A stretch of 64,000 nucleotides of DNA from Qipengyuania aquimaris. Lineage in GTDB: Bacteria; Pseudomonadota; Alphaproteobacteria; Sphingomonadales; Sphingomonadaceae. The notes under the pieces are model-generated. The model was given only the letters and a program-made list of their open reading frames with translations, searched no databases and was not told the DNA's origin. Positions 46,792 through 54,413 of the stretch are shown here, one piece after another (position 1 is the first letter of the stretch; every line of letters starts with the position of its first letter). The stretch covers positions 1,454,381 through 1,518,380 of the forward strand of contig NZ_WTYI01000001.1 in assembly GCF_009827445.1 (NCBI RefSeq). Direction: 5' to 3'. A program made the translations under genes and the position numbers.

Positions 46792-48284
46792 GCACAGGCT
46801 CCGCTCCTCGCGTCGTCGTCCTCGGCGGCGGCAGCGCAGGATGGATCACCGCCTGCCTGCTGCATCACGAATGGGCTGCACGCGGCGGCAGTGTCACCGT
46901 CGTCGAAAGTCCCGCAATCGGGATCATCGGCGTGGGCGAAGGTTCTACGCCGCAATTGAAGGCGTTCTTCGATCACCTCGGCATAGAAGAGGCCGAGTGG
47001 ATGGCGGCTTGCGACGCCACCTATAAGCTCGGTATCCGCTTCACCGGCTGGAGCGAGCGCGAGGGATGCGAGAGCTATTTCCACCCCTTCCCGGGTCCGG
47101 TCGACCTTCATACCGAGCCGAGTTTCGTCAAGAACTGCGGCCTGCGCCGCCGGGGCATAGACGTGCCCGCGCATCCGGACGACTGGTTCCTCGCAGCGCA
47201 ACTCGCCAAATCGAGGCGCGGCCCGGTGCCGGAAGCGAATTTCCCCTTCCCGCAAAGCTACGGCTACCATTTCGATGCCCACAAGCTTGGCGCGTTCCTG
47301 CGCGACTGGGCGGTCCCTCGCGGTGTCACACACCGTCCGCTGAAAGTCGAAGATGTGGAGCTTGATCAGAGCGGCGATATCGCGGCGCTGCTTTGCGAAG
47401 GAGGGGAGAGGATCGAGGGCGACCTGTTCGTCGATTGCTCCGGCTTTGCAGCACTGCTCGCCGAGCAGAAGCTCGATGCGCGGTTCCTCCCGTTCGCAGA
47501 AAACCTTTTCAACGATCGCGCTGTAGTGATGCCGACATCCCACGCCGGGCCGATCGTCCCGCAGACCGAGAGCATCGCCATGAGCGCAGGTTGGCGCTGG
47601 TCGATCCCGCTGACATCGCGGGTGGGGAATGGATATGTCTATTCGTCCCGCCACATCAGCGATGACGATGCCGCCACCGAACTGGCCGACGCTTTGGGCG
47701 TCGCCGCAGACGAAGCTCAGCCGCGCTTCCTGAAGATGAAAGTCGGCAGGTTAGAGAATAGCTGGGTACGCAATTGCCTCGCCACAGGCCTGTCGCAAGG
47801 CTTCATCGAGCCGCTCGAGGCAACGGCGCTGCATATCGTCATCGCGACCGCGCTCGATTTCGCCAAGGCTTACGAAAGCGCCGGATTCACCGATACGCAT
47901 CGTGACACTTTCAACCAGAGGATTGCAGCGCGATACGAAGGTATTCGCGACTATATCGTTGCGCACTATCGCATGAACCAGCGCAGCGACACGGACTACT
48001 GGCGACAGAACGCAGCGAACCAGTCGCTTTCTGACGATCTGAAGGCGATGATGACCGCCTGGTTCACGCATGGCTCGATCGAGGAGGCCAACACCAAGGC
48101 CTATGGTCCCGCTGCGCCATACGCCCCGATGAGCTGGCATGCGCTGTTCGCGGGCTACGGCACCTTTCCGCCGCCTGCCAGGATGCAGGCACCCCCGTCC
48201 GGCCTGGACGTGGCGGATCGCGAGGCAGCCCGCACCTTGCTGGCTGCCTGCGCGCTCAATTTCCCGGAGTATGCACCGGCTTAG
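46788..48284 (+). CDS. Flavin-dependent halogenase-like protein 2 (tryptophan halogenase family)
   Basis: 498 residues, a second PF04820 member clearly diverged from the first. FAD motif VVVLGGGSAGWITACLL, IGVGEGSTPQLKAFF, lysine at residue 80 (ATYKLGIRF), WRWSIP at 269-274 and EPLEAT from 341. The characteristic residues are kept. It is the last gene of the operon, with a GTG start overlapping the GH97 stop by 4 nt. Two such proteins in one sugar operon, neither next to a reductase, suggest a role linked to the TonB/alpha-glucan system rather than to a classical halometabolite pathway. Confidence 0.87.
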   Translation: MSTGSAPRVVVLGGGSAGWITACLLHHEWAARGGSVTVVESPAIGIIGVGEGSTPQLKAFFDHLGIEEAEWMAACDATYKLGIRFTGWSEREGCESYFHPFPGPVDLHTEPSFVKNCGLRRRGIDVPAHPDDWFLAAQLAKSRRGPVPEANFPFPQSYGYHFDAHKLGAFLRDWAVPRGVTHRPLKVEDVELDQSGDIAALLCEGGERIEGDLFVDCSGFAALLAEQKLDARFLPFAENLFNDRAVVMPTSHAGPIVPQTESIAMSAGWRWSIPLTSRVGNGYVYSSRHISDDDAATELADALGVAADEAQPRFLKMKVGRLENSWVRNCLATGLSQGFIEPLEATALHIVIATALDFAKAYESAGFTDTHRDTFNQRIAARYEGIRDYIVAHYRMNQRSDTDYWRQNAANQSLSDDLKAMMTAWFTHGSIEEANTKAYGPAAPYAPMSWHALFAGYGTFPPPARMQAPPSGLDVADREAARTLLAACALNFPEYAPA

Positions 48285-48290
48285 GCAACC

Positions 48291-49262
48291 CTAGCGTTGC
48301 GGATCGGGGGTATCGTCTGGTCCGACTTGCGCCTGGCCCTGCACCACTTCACCCGACTGGAAAATCGGACCTTCGGTGGGCAGCGTTGATACCGTCTCTC
48401 CGGTTTCCTCGTTCTGTGTCGCCACGATTACCGGCTGGACGCCGGCCGCAGGCGGCAGGTCCACCGGAGCCTGCGTTTCGCTGGCCACCGTAACCGGGGC
48501 CGTCGCAGGCATGGAGTTCACCAGCGTTTGGCCCGGGGCGACATCGACATCGGGGCTCAGCGGATTGGTATAACCCTGCACGGTCGTGGTGACGGTGGGC
48601 GGACCGTACTTCGAATCCCACGCAGCAAGGTCCACGCGGTACTGTTCGTACGCACGGTAGAAATTGTTAAATACGCCCTCGATCCGCGGGAGCGCCACGG
48701 CGGCGAAGCTGTCGAGAGAGCCGACCTCTGCGGTCAGCGCATCGCGGCTTACTGCCAGCGCCGCGTCACAGAAATTGCTCATGGCGGGCGGCAGGGCGAA
48801 ATAGTTGTAGACCTGCGTCATGTAGGAATCCTGCACGTCCCGATACGTCGCGCCGTACTTCTGGCGGAATTCTCCCTGGAGAGCGCGATTGGTCGCCGAA
48901 AGTTGGCGCGCGTTGCGCTTCAGGAAGGCGCCGTAATTGTCGACCAGCATCGTCGCCTGCGGCTCGGGGCAATTGAGCGCCGCGACGTTGAGCGCGGAGC
49001 GCAGGTTCCACACAGTCTGTGCCGGGGTGAGGTTCGCATTGACGGTCTGGCGCACGCCATCGACGGCTACCAGCGGAATGGTCATGCCGGTCGTCGCACC
49101 CATTGGCGGGACCGGGCGCGGCGGAATGACTACCGGCGCGGGCGGCGGAGGAGGCGGCGGAGGCGGCGGTGGAGGAGGTGGCGGTGTCGCGCAGGCTGAA
49201 AGAGCAAGCAGGCCGCCAGCGATGGCGGCAAAGCGAATGGTGATGTGCGAATTGCGGCTCAC
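48291..49262 (-). CDS. Proline-tract lipoprotein of unknown function
   Basis: 323 residues. Signal and lipobox LLALSACATP (Cys about 23), then 15 consecutive prolines (DNA 49140-49184), a second Pro-rich patch, and a helical domain (about 75-220) with cysteines in ALNCPEPQ and SNFCDAALAVSRDALTAEV. The C-terminal 100 residues are low-complexity (TTVQGYTNPLSPDVDVAPGQ and Thr/Val/Glu-rich). The stiff polyproline arm right after the lipid anchor could bridge the periplasm. No named family recognised. It converges with halogenase 2 across a 6-bp gap. Confidence 0.72.
   Translation of the reverse strand: MSRNSHITIRFAAIAGGLLALSACATPPPPPPPPPPPPPPPAPVVIPPRPVPPMGATTGMTIPLVAVDGVRQTVNANLTPAQTVWNLRSALNVAALNCPEPQATMLVDNYGAFLKRNARQLSATNRALQGEFRQKYGATYRDVQDSYMTQVYNYFALPPAMSNFCDAALAVSRDALTAEVGSLDSFAAVALPRIEGVFNNFYRAYEQYRVDLAAWDSKYGPPTVTTTVQGYTNPLSPDVDVAPGQTLVNSMPATAPVTVASETQAPVDLPPAAGVQPVIVATQNEETGETVSTLPTEGPIFQSGEVVQGQAQVGPDDTPDPQR
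49140..49184 (-). repeat. 15-codon polyproline tract
   Basis: Fifteen Pro codons in a row (CCG, CCA, CCT and CCC mixed) immediately after the lipobox Cys-Ala-Thr of the lipoprotein. The mixed codons imply selection on the protein rather than DNA slippage. Such runs normally need elongation factor P for translation. Confidence 0.9.
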
Positions 49263-49360
49263 GGCGCGCGGACCCTCCTCAAGGATTATGCTGGCTTCAT
49301 TCTGAACGCGTCACGATTGACCCGCGATGAAGCGTTTCCCCTTACTACCCCCTTGAGCGG

Positions 49361-49399
49361 ACAAAGAAAATGCCCGGGGCGCAAGTTACGCCCCGGGCA
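49361..49399 (-). terminator. Intrinsic terminator after the Bax-inhibitor-1 family gene
   Basis: TGCCCGGGGCG (49371-49381) and CGCCCCGGGCA (49389-49399) form a perfect 11-bp stem with a 7-nt loop. On the minus strand it is followed by TTTTCTTTGT (complement of 49361-49370), a proper U-tract. It lies 38 bp after the stop at 49437. Confidence 0.9.
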
Positions 49400-49436
49400 C
49401 GATCAAACGACTCACTGCTGCGGTCGGTGGTTGGGA

Positions 49437-50219
49437 TTACTCCCGATTGCCGAGGAACTGCAGCAGGAACATGAACAGGTTGATGAAGTCGAGATAGAGG
49501 CTGAGTGCGCCCATCACGATCGCCTTGCCCGCATATTCGGTGCCGCGGACATAGTGATACTCGTTCTTAAGGCGCTGCGTATCGTAGGCAGTGAAGCCTG
49601 CGAAGATCAGCACGCCGAGAATGTTGATCACCAGACCCATCGCGCCCGACTGGAAGAAGAACGCGTTGAGCAGCATCGCCACGATGATGCCGATCAGACC
49701 CATGAGCAGGAAGCTGCCCCAGCCCGAAAGGTTCTTCTTCGTGGTGTAGCCGAACAGGCTAAGACCCGCGAAGGCGGCGGCCGAAGCGAAGAAGGCGGAA
49801 GCGATCGATTCACCAGTATAGGTGGCGAAGATCGTCGACATCGACATGCCGAACAGTACCGCAAAGCTCCAGAACATGGCCTGGAGCGTGCCCTTGCTGA
49901 AACGCTGTACCCCGCCGAAGCTCAGCACCAGGATGAATGCGAGCGGCGAAAGCGAGATGATCCAGCCAAGCATGGTCGGCTGAACAGCGGCACCGCGCGG
50001 CGTCTGGACGACCTGGTAGGCCGCTTCGAACAGGGCGGTGTTGACGAACAACAGGGCGACGATGCCGGTAAGCAGCACGCCCGAAGCCATCATGTTGTAG
50101 ATCGACAGCATGTGCTGGCGCAGGCCAGCATCGAAAGTGGTCTGGCGGGATACGGCATCACCCGCACGCGGCACGGACGAGGTCGCCTGCCTCTGGTCGG
50201 TGTCGTTCCAATCGGCCAT
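49437..50219 (-). CDS. Bax inhibitor-1 / YccA family membrane protein
   Basis: 260 residues with seven hydrophobic segments in the BI-1 arrangement: a soluble N-terminus (DTDQRQATSSVPRAGDAVS), helices from YNMMASGVLLTGIVALLFV to NLFMFLLQFLGN, and the signature FAGFTAYDTQRLKNEYHYV between late helices. BI-1 proteins are pH-sensitive leak channels or membrane stress regulators; YccA in E. coli modulates FtsH. The ATG at 50219 follows TTGGGAG; the longer frame upstream runs into the leader. It ends at a strong terminator. Confidence 0.93.
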   Translation of the reverse strand: MADWNDTDQRQATSSVPRAGDAVSRQTTFDAGLRQHMLSIYNMMASGVLLTGIVALLFVNTALFEAAYQVVQTPRGAAVQPTMLGWIISLSPLAFILVLSFGGVQRFSKGTLQAMFWSFAVLFGMSMSTIFATYTGESIASAFFASAAAFAGLSLFGYTTKKNLSGWGSFLLMGLIGIIVAMLLNAFFFQSGAMGLVINILGVLIFAGFTAYDTQRLKNEYHYVRGTEYAGKAIVMGALSLYLDFINLFMFLLQFLGNRE

Positions 50220-50261
50220 TTTCAAAAACTCCCAATTGCGGAGACAATTCACCCCGCTTCT

Positions 50262-50288
50262 GGAGGGAATATCGGGTTTATTCCCTCC
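50262..50288. promoter_or_regulatory. 10-bp perfect palindrome upstream of the BI-1 gene
   Basis: GGAGGGAATA (50262-50271) pairs with TATTCCCTCC (50279-50288), 7-nt spacer. It lies between the ybjN-type stop and the BI-1 start, on the minus strand 43-69 bp upstream of the start. No U-tract on the minus strand, so an operator or leader hairpin is at least as likely as a terminator. Confidence 0.5.
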
Positions 50289-50364
50289 GATTTCAAGCGA
50301 AACCGGACGCGGTTTGCCTAATGGAAATCAACCATTTGCGCGGATCGGAGCCGCATTCGGCAGT

Positions 50365-50868
50365 TCAGGCTTCGCCGGCGGCATCCACCATGGCCGCTTT
50401 GAGCGCATCTGCGGGGCTCTTGTCGCCCCACAGCACGAACTGGAAAGCGGGGTAGAACCGGTCGCATTCCTCGACCGCGATCTCGACTAGCGATTGCGCC
50501 TGGCCAAGGCTGAGAAGCCCCTCGTCGCCCAGCATCGTACCATTGCGATAAAGCAGCACGCCGCCGTTCGACCAGATATCGAAATGGCCGAGCCACATCT
50601 GTTCGTTGACCATGGTCACGAGCTCCTGCGCAACCGCCCGCTTTTCATCGGAAATCCGGATTTCCGGCAGGCACAGCAATTGCAGGACCATGTCCTCTGG
50701 ACGCCAGATCCCGCGCAGCTGGTAGGTGGTCCAGCTGCCCTGCACTTCACCGCTCATCTCGTCGCCGGTTGCACCGCACGGCCAACCGCGAGCCTCGAAC
50801 AGGGCGGTCAGCATTTCAAGCGGAGCGGCGTCCTCTTCTGCCTCGAAGCGGCTTTCGGAGGTTCTCAT
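50365..50868 (-). CDS. YbjN-domain protein
   Basis: 167 residues fitting the YbjN/sensory-transduction-regulator fold, an alpha/beta domain of the type III secretion chaperone shape: APLEMLTALFEARGWPCGA, LQLLCLPEIRISDEKRAVA, MVNEQMWLGHFDIWSNGG, LLYRNGTMLGDEGLL, ECDRFYPAFQFVLWG. YbjN-type proteins are linked to stress and motility control in E. coli; their biochemical role is unclear. I used the ATG at 50868; the open frame further upstream is not protein-like. Cytoplasmic, alone between two hairpins. Confidence 0.82.
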   Translation of the reverse strand: MRTSESRFEAEEDAAPLEMLTALFEARGWPCGATGDEMSGEVQGSWTTYQLRGIWRPEDMVLQLLCLPEIRISDEKRAVAQELVTMVNEQMWLGHFDIWSNGGVLLYRNGTMLGDEGLLSLGQAQSLVEIAVEECDRFYPAFQFVLWGDKSPADALKAAMVDAAGEA

Positions 50869-50916
50869 CGTGGCGATCCCGTGGCTCTCATGTGAGGCCT
50901 TGTGCAGGTCGCCCCG

Positions 50917-50946
50917 CCCGCTTGGCAATCGAACGTCCCAAGCGGG
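50917..50946. promoter_or_regulatory. 9-bp perfect dyad upstream of the YbjN-domain gene
   Basis: CCCGCTTGG (50917-50925) and CCAAGCGGG (50938-50946) around 12 bp, 49-78 bp upstream of the YbjN-domain start on the minus strand. Could be an operator or a leader hairpin. Confidence 0.4.
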
Positions 50947-50961
50947 TTGGGGAGAACGCAA

Positions 50962-50992
50962 TCGGCTTGTGCAAAGCTTGTGCACAAGCCGA
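50962..50992 (-). terminator. Strong hairpin ending the dcw/TPR-SPOR transcript
   Basis: A perfect 12-bp stem, TCGGCTTGTGCA (50962-50973) with TGCACAAGCCGA (50981-50992), 7-nt loop, starting 22 bp after the TPR/SPOR stop. The minus-strand sequence after it is ATTGCGTTCTCC, moderately U-rich. Confidence 0.75.
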
Positions 50993-51013
50993 ACTTACGG
51001 ATAGGCCGGCGCC

Positions 51014-52552
51014 CTAATCGAGCGAGGCGATTTCCTGGCCCTCGTCGCTGGAGAAGGGGAAGCTGTCGATTTCAAGTTCGCGCAAGCGGTTCACGACATC
51101 ACGCGCTGCATTGCGCGATTCGTAAGGCCCGGAAAGCAGCCGGTTGGCCTCTCCCCAAGGCGTAACGAAGGGGCCCTTCCCGTTCAGCAGCCCGTCGGCA
51201 TTGCGGGCAATGCGGCGCCAGTCGAAACGCAGCGCGGAAGTATCGCGGCCCGTCGCGACCTGTACCCAGTGGCGCGCAGGATGTGCTGGCGGAGGGGGTG
51301 CAGGCGGCTCGGCTCTCTCGCGGGGCGCCTCGATACGGGTGATGTCGACAGCACCCTGGCGCGGAGCCGCGCTTGCTTCTGCCAGGTCGAAACCGGCGAA
51401 GGCGTCGGCCACGCTTACCTCTTCCTGAGCCTTCGGGAGAAGCGCCTCGGGCGGTGTGGTGGGTGATACAGTGGCAACCGGCGTGGCTTGCGGTGCGGCC
51501 ACCGTAGGTGGCGGCGCCGCGGCAACAGCAGGCGCCGGGGCAGGAGCGACGGCCTGGACCGGCTGTTCCGTCCTTACCGGACGTTCGACGCTGCGGGTAG
51601 GCCTGAAAATCGTGCGGTCCGACCGGTCGCTGGGCTGCTCCACCCTTTCGAGTTGTGGTGCCGTCCGCTGGCGGGTGGGCCGTTCCGGTTCACGCGGCTG
51701 TCCCAGCGCAGGTCCGGTCGGGGCGAGCGCCACGTCGGCGGAGCGTACCGCCGGACTGTCGTATCGCGCGATTGCGGGATCGTCCCGCCCGATCGCCGCC
51801 GTGCGCGGGAACACGCCAAGCGTGCCGGCAGCTGCCTGCTGCGCCGCGGTAAGCTGCGGCATGTATCTAAGGTAGGGTTCGACCCTTGCGGCCATCGCTC
51901 GCGGCATCATGTCGCGCGCGATCTGGATCGCTGCATCCGTTTCACCAAGGACGGCAAGCCCGAAAGAGCGTGTGCGAAAGGCCGCATTGTCACCCTGTTG
52001 CAAGAGCGGCAGCAATGTCGCTTCGAAACCCGCCTTGTCGCCGGAGATGGCCTGGCTCAAGGCAAGGTTGCGGCGCACCTCGGCATCTTCACCCTGTTGC
52101 AGGGCGAGCCGGTAGAGTGACTGCGCACTGGCGGAATCGCCAACCAGATCGAAGGCAAGTCCCCGTGTCGCGGCCATGCGCTGTGGCTGCACGCCCGCAC
52201 GCTCGGCTTGCGCGAACAGTTGCAGGGCTTCTACCGGGCGGCGAGAATAGGTGTAGGCTTGCGCAAGCCCGAGGGTCACGCGGCTGTTATTGGGCGAGAT
52301 GTCCTGCGCCCTGCCGAAGAATCCGATCGCGGCCGGAATGTCGCCCAGTTTGAGGGCTGCCTCGCCGGCATCGAGCAAGGCATCGACATCGCCCGAATTG
52401 CGGGCCAGTCGTTGCAGGGCGGAGTTCAGTTCGCTCGTCCCTTCGGCCGGCAGCGGCTGGACGACTTCCTGCGCAGCCAAAGGGCCGGTCATGCCAAGCG
52501 CTAGCGCGCAGGCAGCCAGGCTCAGGGCACGATGTGTCACGGAACTGGTCAT
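51014..52552 (-). CDS. TPR and SPOR-domain periplasmic protein downstream of ftsZ
   Basis: 512 residues. Signal peptide ALALGMTGPLAAQ, TPR-like repeats (about 30-235: NSALQRLARNSGDVDALLDA, AIGFFGRAQDISPNNSRVTL), a long Pro/Ala/Arg-rich linker (about 240-400) and a C-terminal SPOR-like domain (PARHWVQVATGRDTSALRFD, WGEANRLLSGPYESRNAARD). SPOR domains bind denuded peptidoglycan at division sites, so its place right after ftsZ suggests a septal role. The ATG at 52552 follows AAGGGGAGATC. It is the last gene before the terminator hairpin. Confidence 0.82.
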   Translation of the reverse strand: MTSSVTHRALSLAACALALGMTGPLAAQEVVQPLPAEGTSELNSALQRLARNSGDVDALLDAGEAALKLGDIPAAIGFFGRAQDISPNNSRVTLGLAQAYTYSRRPVEALQLFAQAERAGVQPQRMAATRGLAFDLVGDSASAQSLYRLALQQGEDAEVRRNLALSQAISGDKAGFEATLLPLLQQGDNAAFRTRSFGLAVLGETDAAIQIARDMMPRAMAARVEPYLRYMPQLTAAQQAAAGTLGVFPRTAAIGRDDPAIARYDSPAVRSADVALAPTGPALGQPREPERPTRQRTAPQLERVEQPSDRSDRTIFRPTRSVERPVRTEQPVQAVAPAPAPAVAAAPPPTVAAPQATPVATVSPTTPPEALLPKAQEEVSVADAFAGFDLAEASAAPRQGAVDITRIEAPRERAEPPAPPPPAHPARHWVQVATGRDTSALRFDWRRIARNADGLLNGKGPFVTPWGEANRLLSGPYESRNAARDVVNRLRELEIDSFPFSSDEGQEIASLD

Positions 52553-52597
52553 GATCTCCCCTTGCAACGCCTGACGGGTCGCGAGAGTTTCAGGAGA

Positions 52598-54280
52598 TTA
52601 CTGGTTGTTCTGGCGACCGAGGAAACGCGGGATGTTGAGCGAACCGCTGCTGCTGTCGTCGCCATCCTCGTCTTCGTCGTCACTGTCGGTTTCGCTTTCG
52701 GAAGAACCGGAACCGCGCGACAGGTTGGCCATGCGCTCGAAGAGCGTGCTGCCCTGCGACGCACCGCCACCTTCATTACCGCCGCCAAGGACCGGCTGCT
52801 TCTTCGCGGGCTTGCTCTGCAGCGGGCTGTCGCCGTCGACGAACTGGTCCGCACCGAGCTGGAGTTCGTCTTGGCCCGCACCGTCGTCGATCGGGTCGGA
52901 CAGGTCGAGCGGTGAGCCCGATGCGCCCTCGCCTTCGTCGGTCCAGCCGTCGCCAGAACCGAACGAGCCGTCTTCGGCCGGTTCGGGTGCCTCGCTGCCG
53001 AAGGAATCGAAACGCTCGGTCTCTTCGTTGCGAAGGCCCGCGAGCGGGTCGACGATGCCGTCGACATCATCTTCTTCCTCGCCTTCGTCACCGAAATCGT
53101 CGGCACTTGCGGCGGAGAGGCCAGTCGAGCTCACTTCGTTTTCATGGGCCTCATCCTGCGGCTCGTCGTCGAGGCCGGCGGAGAGACCTTCGCTCAGTTC
53201 GAATGGCTCGTCGTCTTCTTCGACACTGTCGCTCGGCAGGTCGAGGACCGGGCGCTGCGGTGCGCGCGCGTCGGACATCGAGAAGCTCTGCGACTGCGGA
53301 GCGGCACCGATGCCGGACTGTTCGATGCCGGTGGCGACCACGGATACGCGGATCTTGCCTTCGAGGTCGGGGTTAAACGCGCTGCCCCAGATGATGTTCG
53401 CGTCTTCGTCGACCAGTTCGCGGATGTGGTTGGCCGCCTCGTCGACTTCGAGCAGCTTCATGTCTTCACCGCCGATGATCGAGATGATGACGCCCTTCGC
53501 GCCGGTCATGCTGACGCCGTCGAGCAGCGGGTTCGCAATGGCCAGTTCCGCAGCTTCGAGCGCGCGGTTGTCGCCTTCGCCTTCGCCGGTGCCCATCATC
53601 GCCTTGCCCATTTCGCTCATCACCGAGCGAACGTCGGCGAAGTCGAGATTGATGAGGCCGGGCATGACCATGAGGTCGGTGATCGAGCGGACACCCTGCT
53701 GCAGCACCTCGTCGGCGAGCATGAAGGCTTCCTTGAAGGTGGTTTCCGCCTTGGCGACCAGGAACAGGTTCTGGTTCGGAATGACGATCAGCGTGTCAAC
53801 GTGCTTCTGCAGCTCTTCGATACCGGCTTCTGCTGCGCGCATGCGGCGCGTACCCTCGAACAGGAACGGCTTGGTGACGACGCCAACGGTAAGGACGCCC
53901 TTGCGGCGTGCAGCCTCCGCGATGACAGGTGCCGCACCTGTTCCGGTGCCGCCGCCCATGCCGGCCGCGATGAAGAGCATGTTGCAGCCTTCAAGCGCGT
54001 CTTCGAGATCTTCGACCGTTTCTTCGGCCGCTGCCTTGCCAACTTCGGGACGGGCGCCTGCACCAAGACCGCCGGTGATGTCGGGGCCGAGCTGGATGCG
54101 CTTTTCGGAAGCTGAAGTGGACAGCGCCTGTGCATCGGTGTTCGCAACGAGGAAGTCGACGCCCTCGATCTGGGCTTCGATCATGTTCGCGATTGCGTTG
54201 CCGCCTGCACCGCCAACGCCGATGACCATGATCTTGGGGCGGAGATCGTCGCTGGATGCGGGACCGATATTGATGCTCAT
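52598..54280 (-). CDS. ftsZ: Cell division protein FtsZ with extended linker
   Basis: Tubulin-like GTPase that forms the division ring. 560 residues, long for FtsZ. The GTPase core (about 10-320) has [18 protein letters not shown], the tubulin motif GGGTGTG at 109-115, [17 protein letters not shown]. The C-terminal linker from about 330 is very acidic and Ser/Gly-rich ([20 protein letters not shown]), ending with the conserved peptide [13 protein letters not shown] that binds FtsA and other partners. It has its own control region of 133 bp with a DnaA box and a GANTC site. Confidence 0.98.
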   Translation of the reverse strand: MSINIGPASSDDLRPKIMVIGVGGAGGNAIANMIEAQIEGVDFLVANTDAQALSTSASEKRIQLGPDITGGLGAGARPEVGKAAAEETVEDLEDALEGCNMLFIAAGMGGGTGTGAAPVIAEAARRKGVLTVGVVTKPFLFEGTRRMRAAEAGIEELQKHVDTLIVIPNQNLFLVAKAETTFKEAFMLADEVLQQGVRSITDLMVMPGLINLDFADVRSVMSEMGKAMMGTGEGEGDNRALEAAELAIANPLLDGVSMTGAKGVIISIIGGEDMKLLEVDEAANHIRELVDEDANIIWGSAFNPDLEGKIRVSVVATGIEQSGIGAAPQSQSFSMSDARAPQRPVLDLPSDSVEEDDEPFELSEGLSAGLDDEPQDEAHENEVSSTGLSAASADDFGDEGEEEDDVDGIVDPLAGLRNEETERFDSFGSEAPEPAEDGSFGSGDGWTDEGEGASGSPLDLSDPIDDGAGQDELQLGADQFVDGDSPLQSKPAKKQPVLGGGNEGGGASQGSTLFERMANLSRGSGSSESETDSDDEDEDGDDSSSGSLNIPRFLGRQNNQ

Positions 54281-54342
54281 TGAGCTTTCCTCGAAGTAAA
54301 AAGTCGCCTGAAAACGGTTATGTCACACCTAAGCGCAAAAGC

Positions 54343-54347
54343 GAATC
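54343..54347. promoter_or_regulatory. GANTC (CcrM-type) site in the ftsZ leader
   Basis: GAATC lies 63 bp upstream of the ftsZ start, between GTCACA (54322-54327) and TGTGAC (54350-54355), which form a perfect 6-bp dyad. GANTC sites in front of ftsZ are known to matter for CcrM-dependent expression in Caulobacter; here it is only a sequence match to a short motif. Confidence 0.45.
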
Positions 54348-54369
54348 GCTGTGACCTTGGTAAATAGCC

Positions 54370-54378
54370 TTATCCACA
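54370..54378 (+). promoter_or_regulatory. Perfect DnaA box upstream of ftsZ
   Basis: TTATCCACA, the strongest DnaA-box sequence, on the plus strand in the ftsA-ftsZ gap 90 bp upstream of the ftsZ start. DnaA activates ftsZ in Caulobacter, so control by replication initiation is plausible. Confidence 0.65.
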
Positions 54379-54413
54379 AGGGCTGAAGCAGGGGTTACGC
54401 TACGTATCACCCC

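Noticed and set aside
39820-48284. Halogenated natural-product gene cluster
   Set aside because: Halogenase-like genes have only sugar hydrolases and a TonB receptor as partners; no NRPS, PKS, prenyltransferase or flavin reductase.
49140-49184. GGC/GGA triplet microsatellite
   Set aside because: The repeats are irregular and encode mixed Pro codons, so it is a protein-level polyproline tract.
52605-54299. 564-codon open frame opposite ftsZ
   Set aside because: Ser/Pro-rich antisense shadow of ftsZ with no ribosome-binding site or domain.
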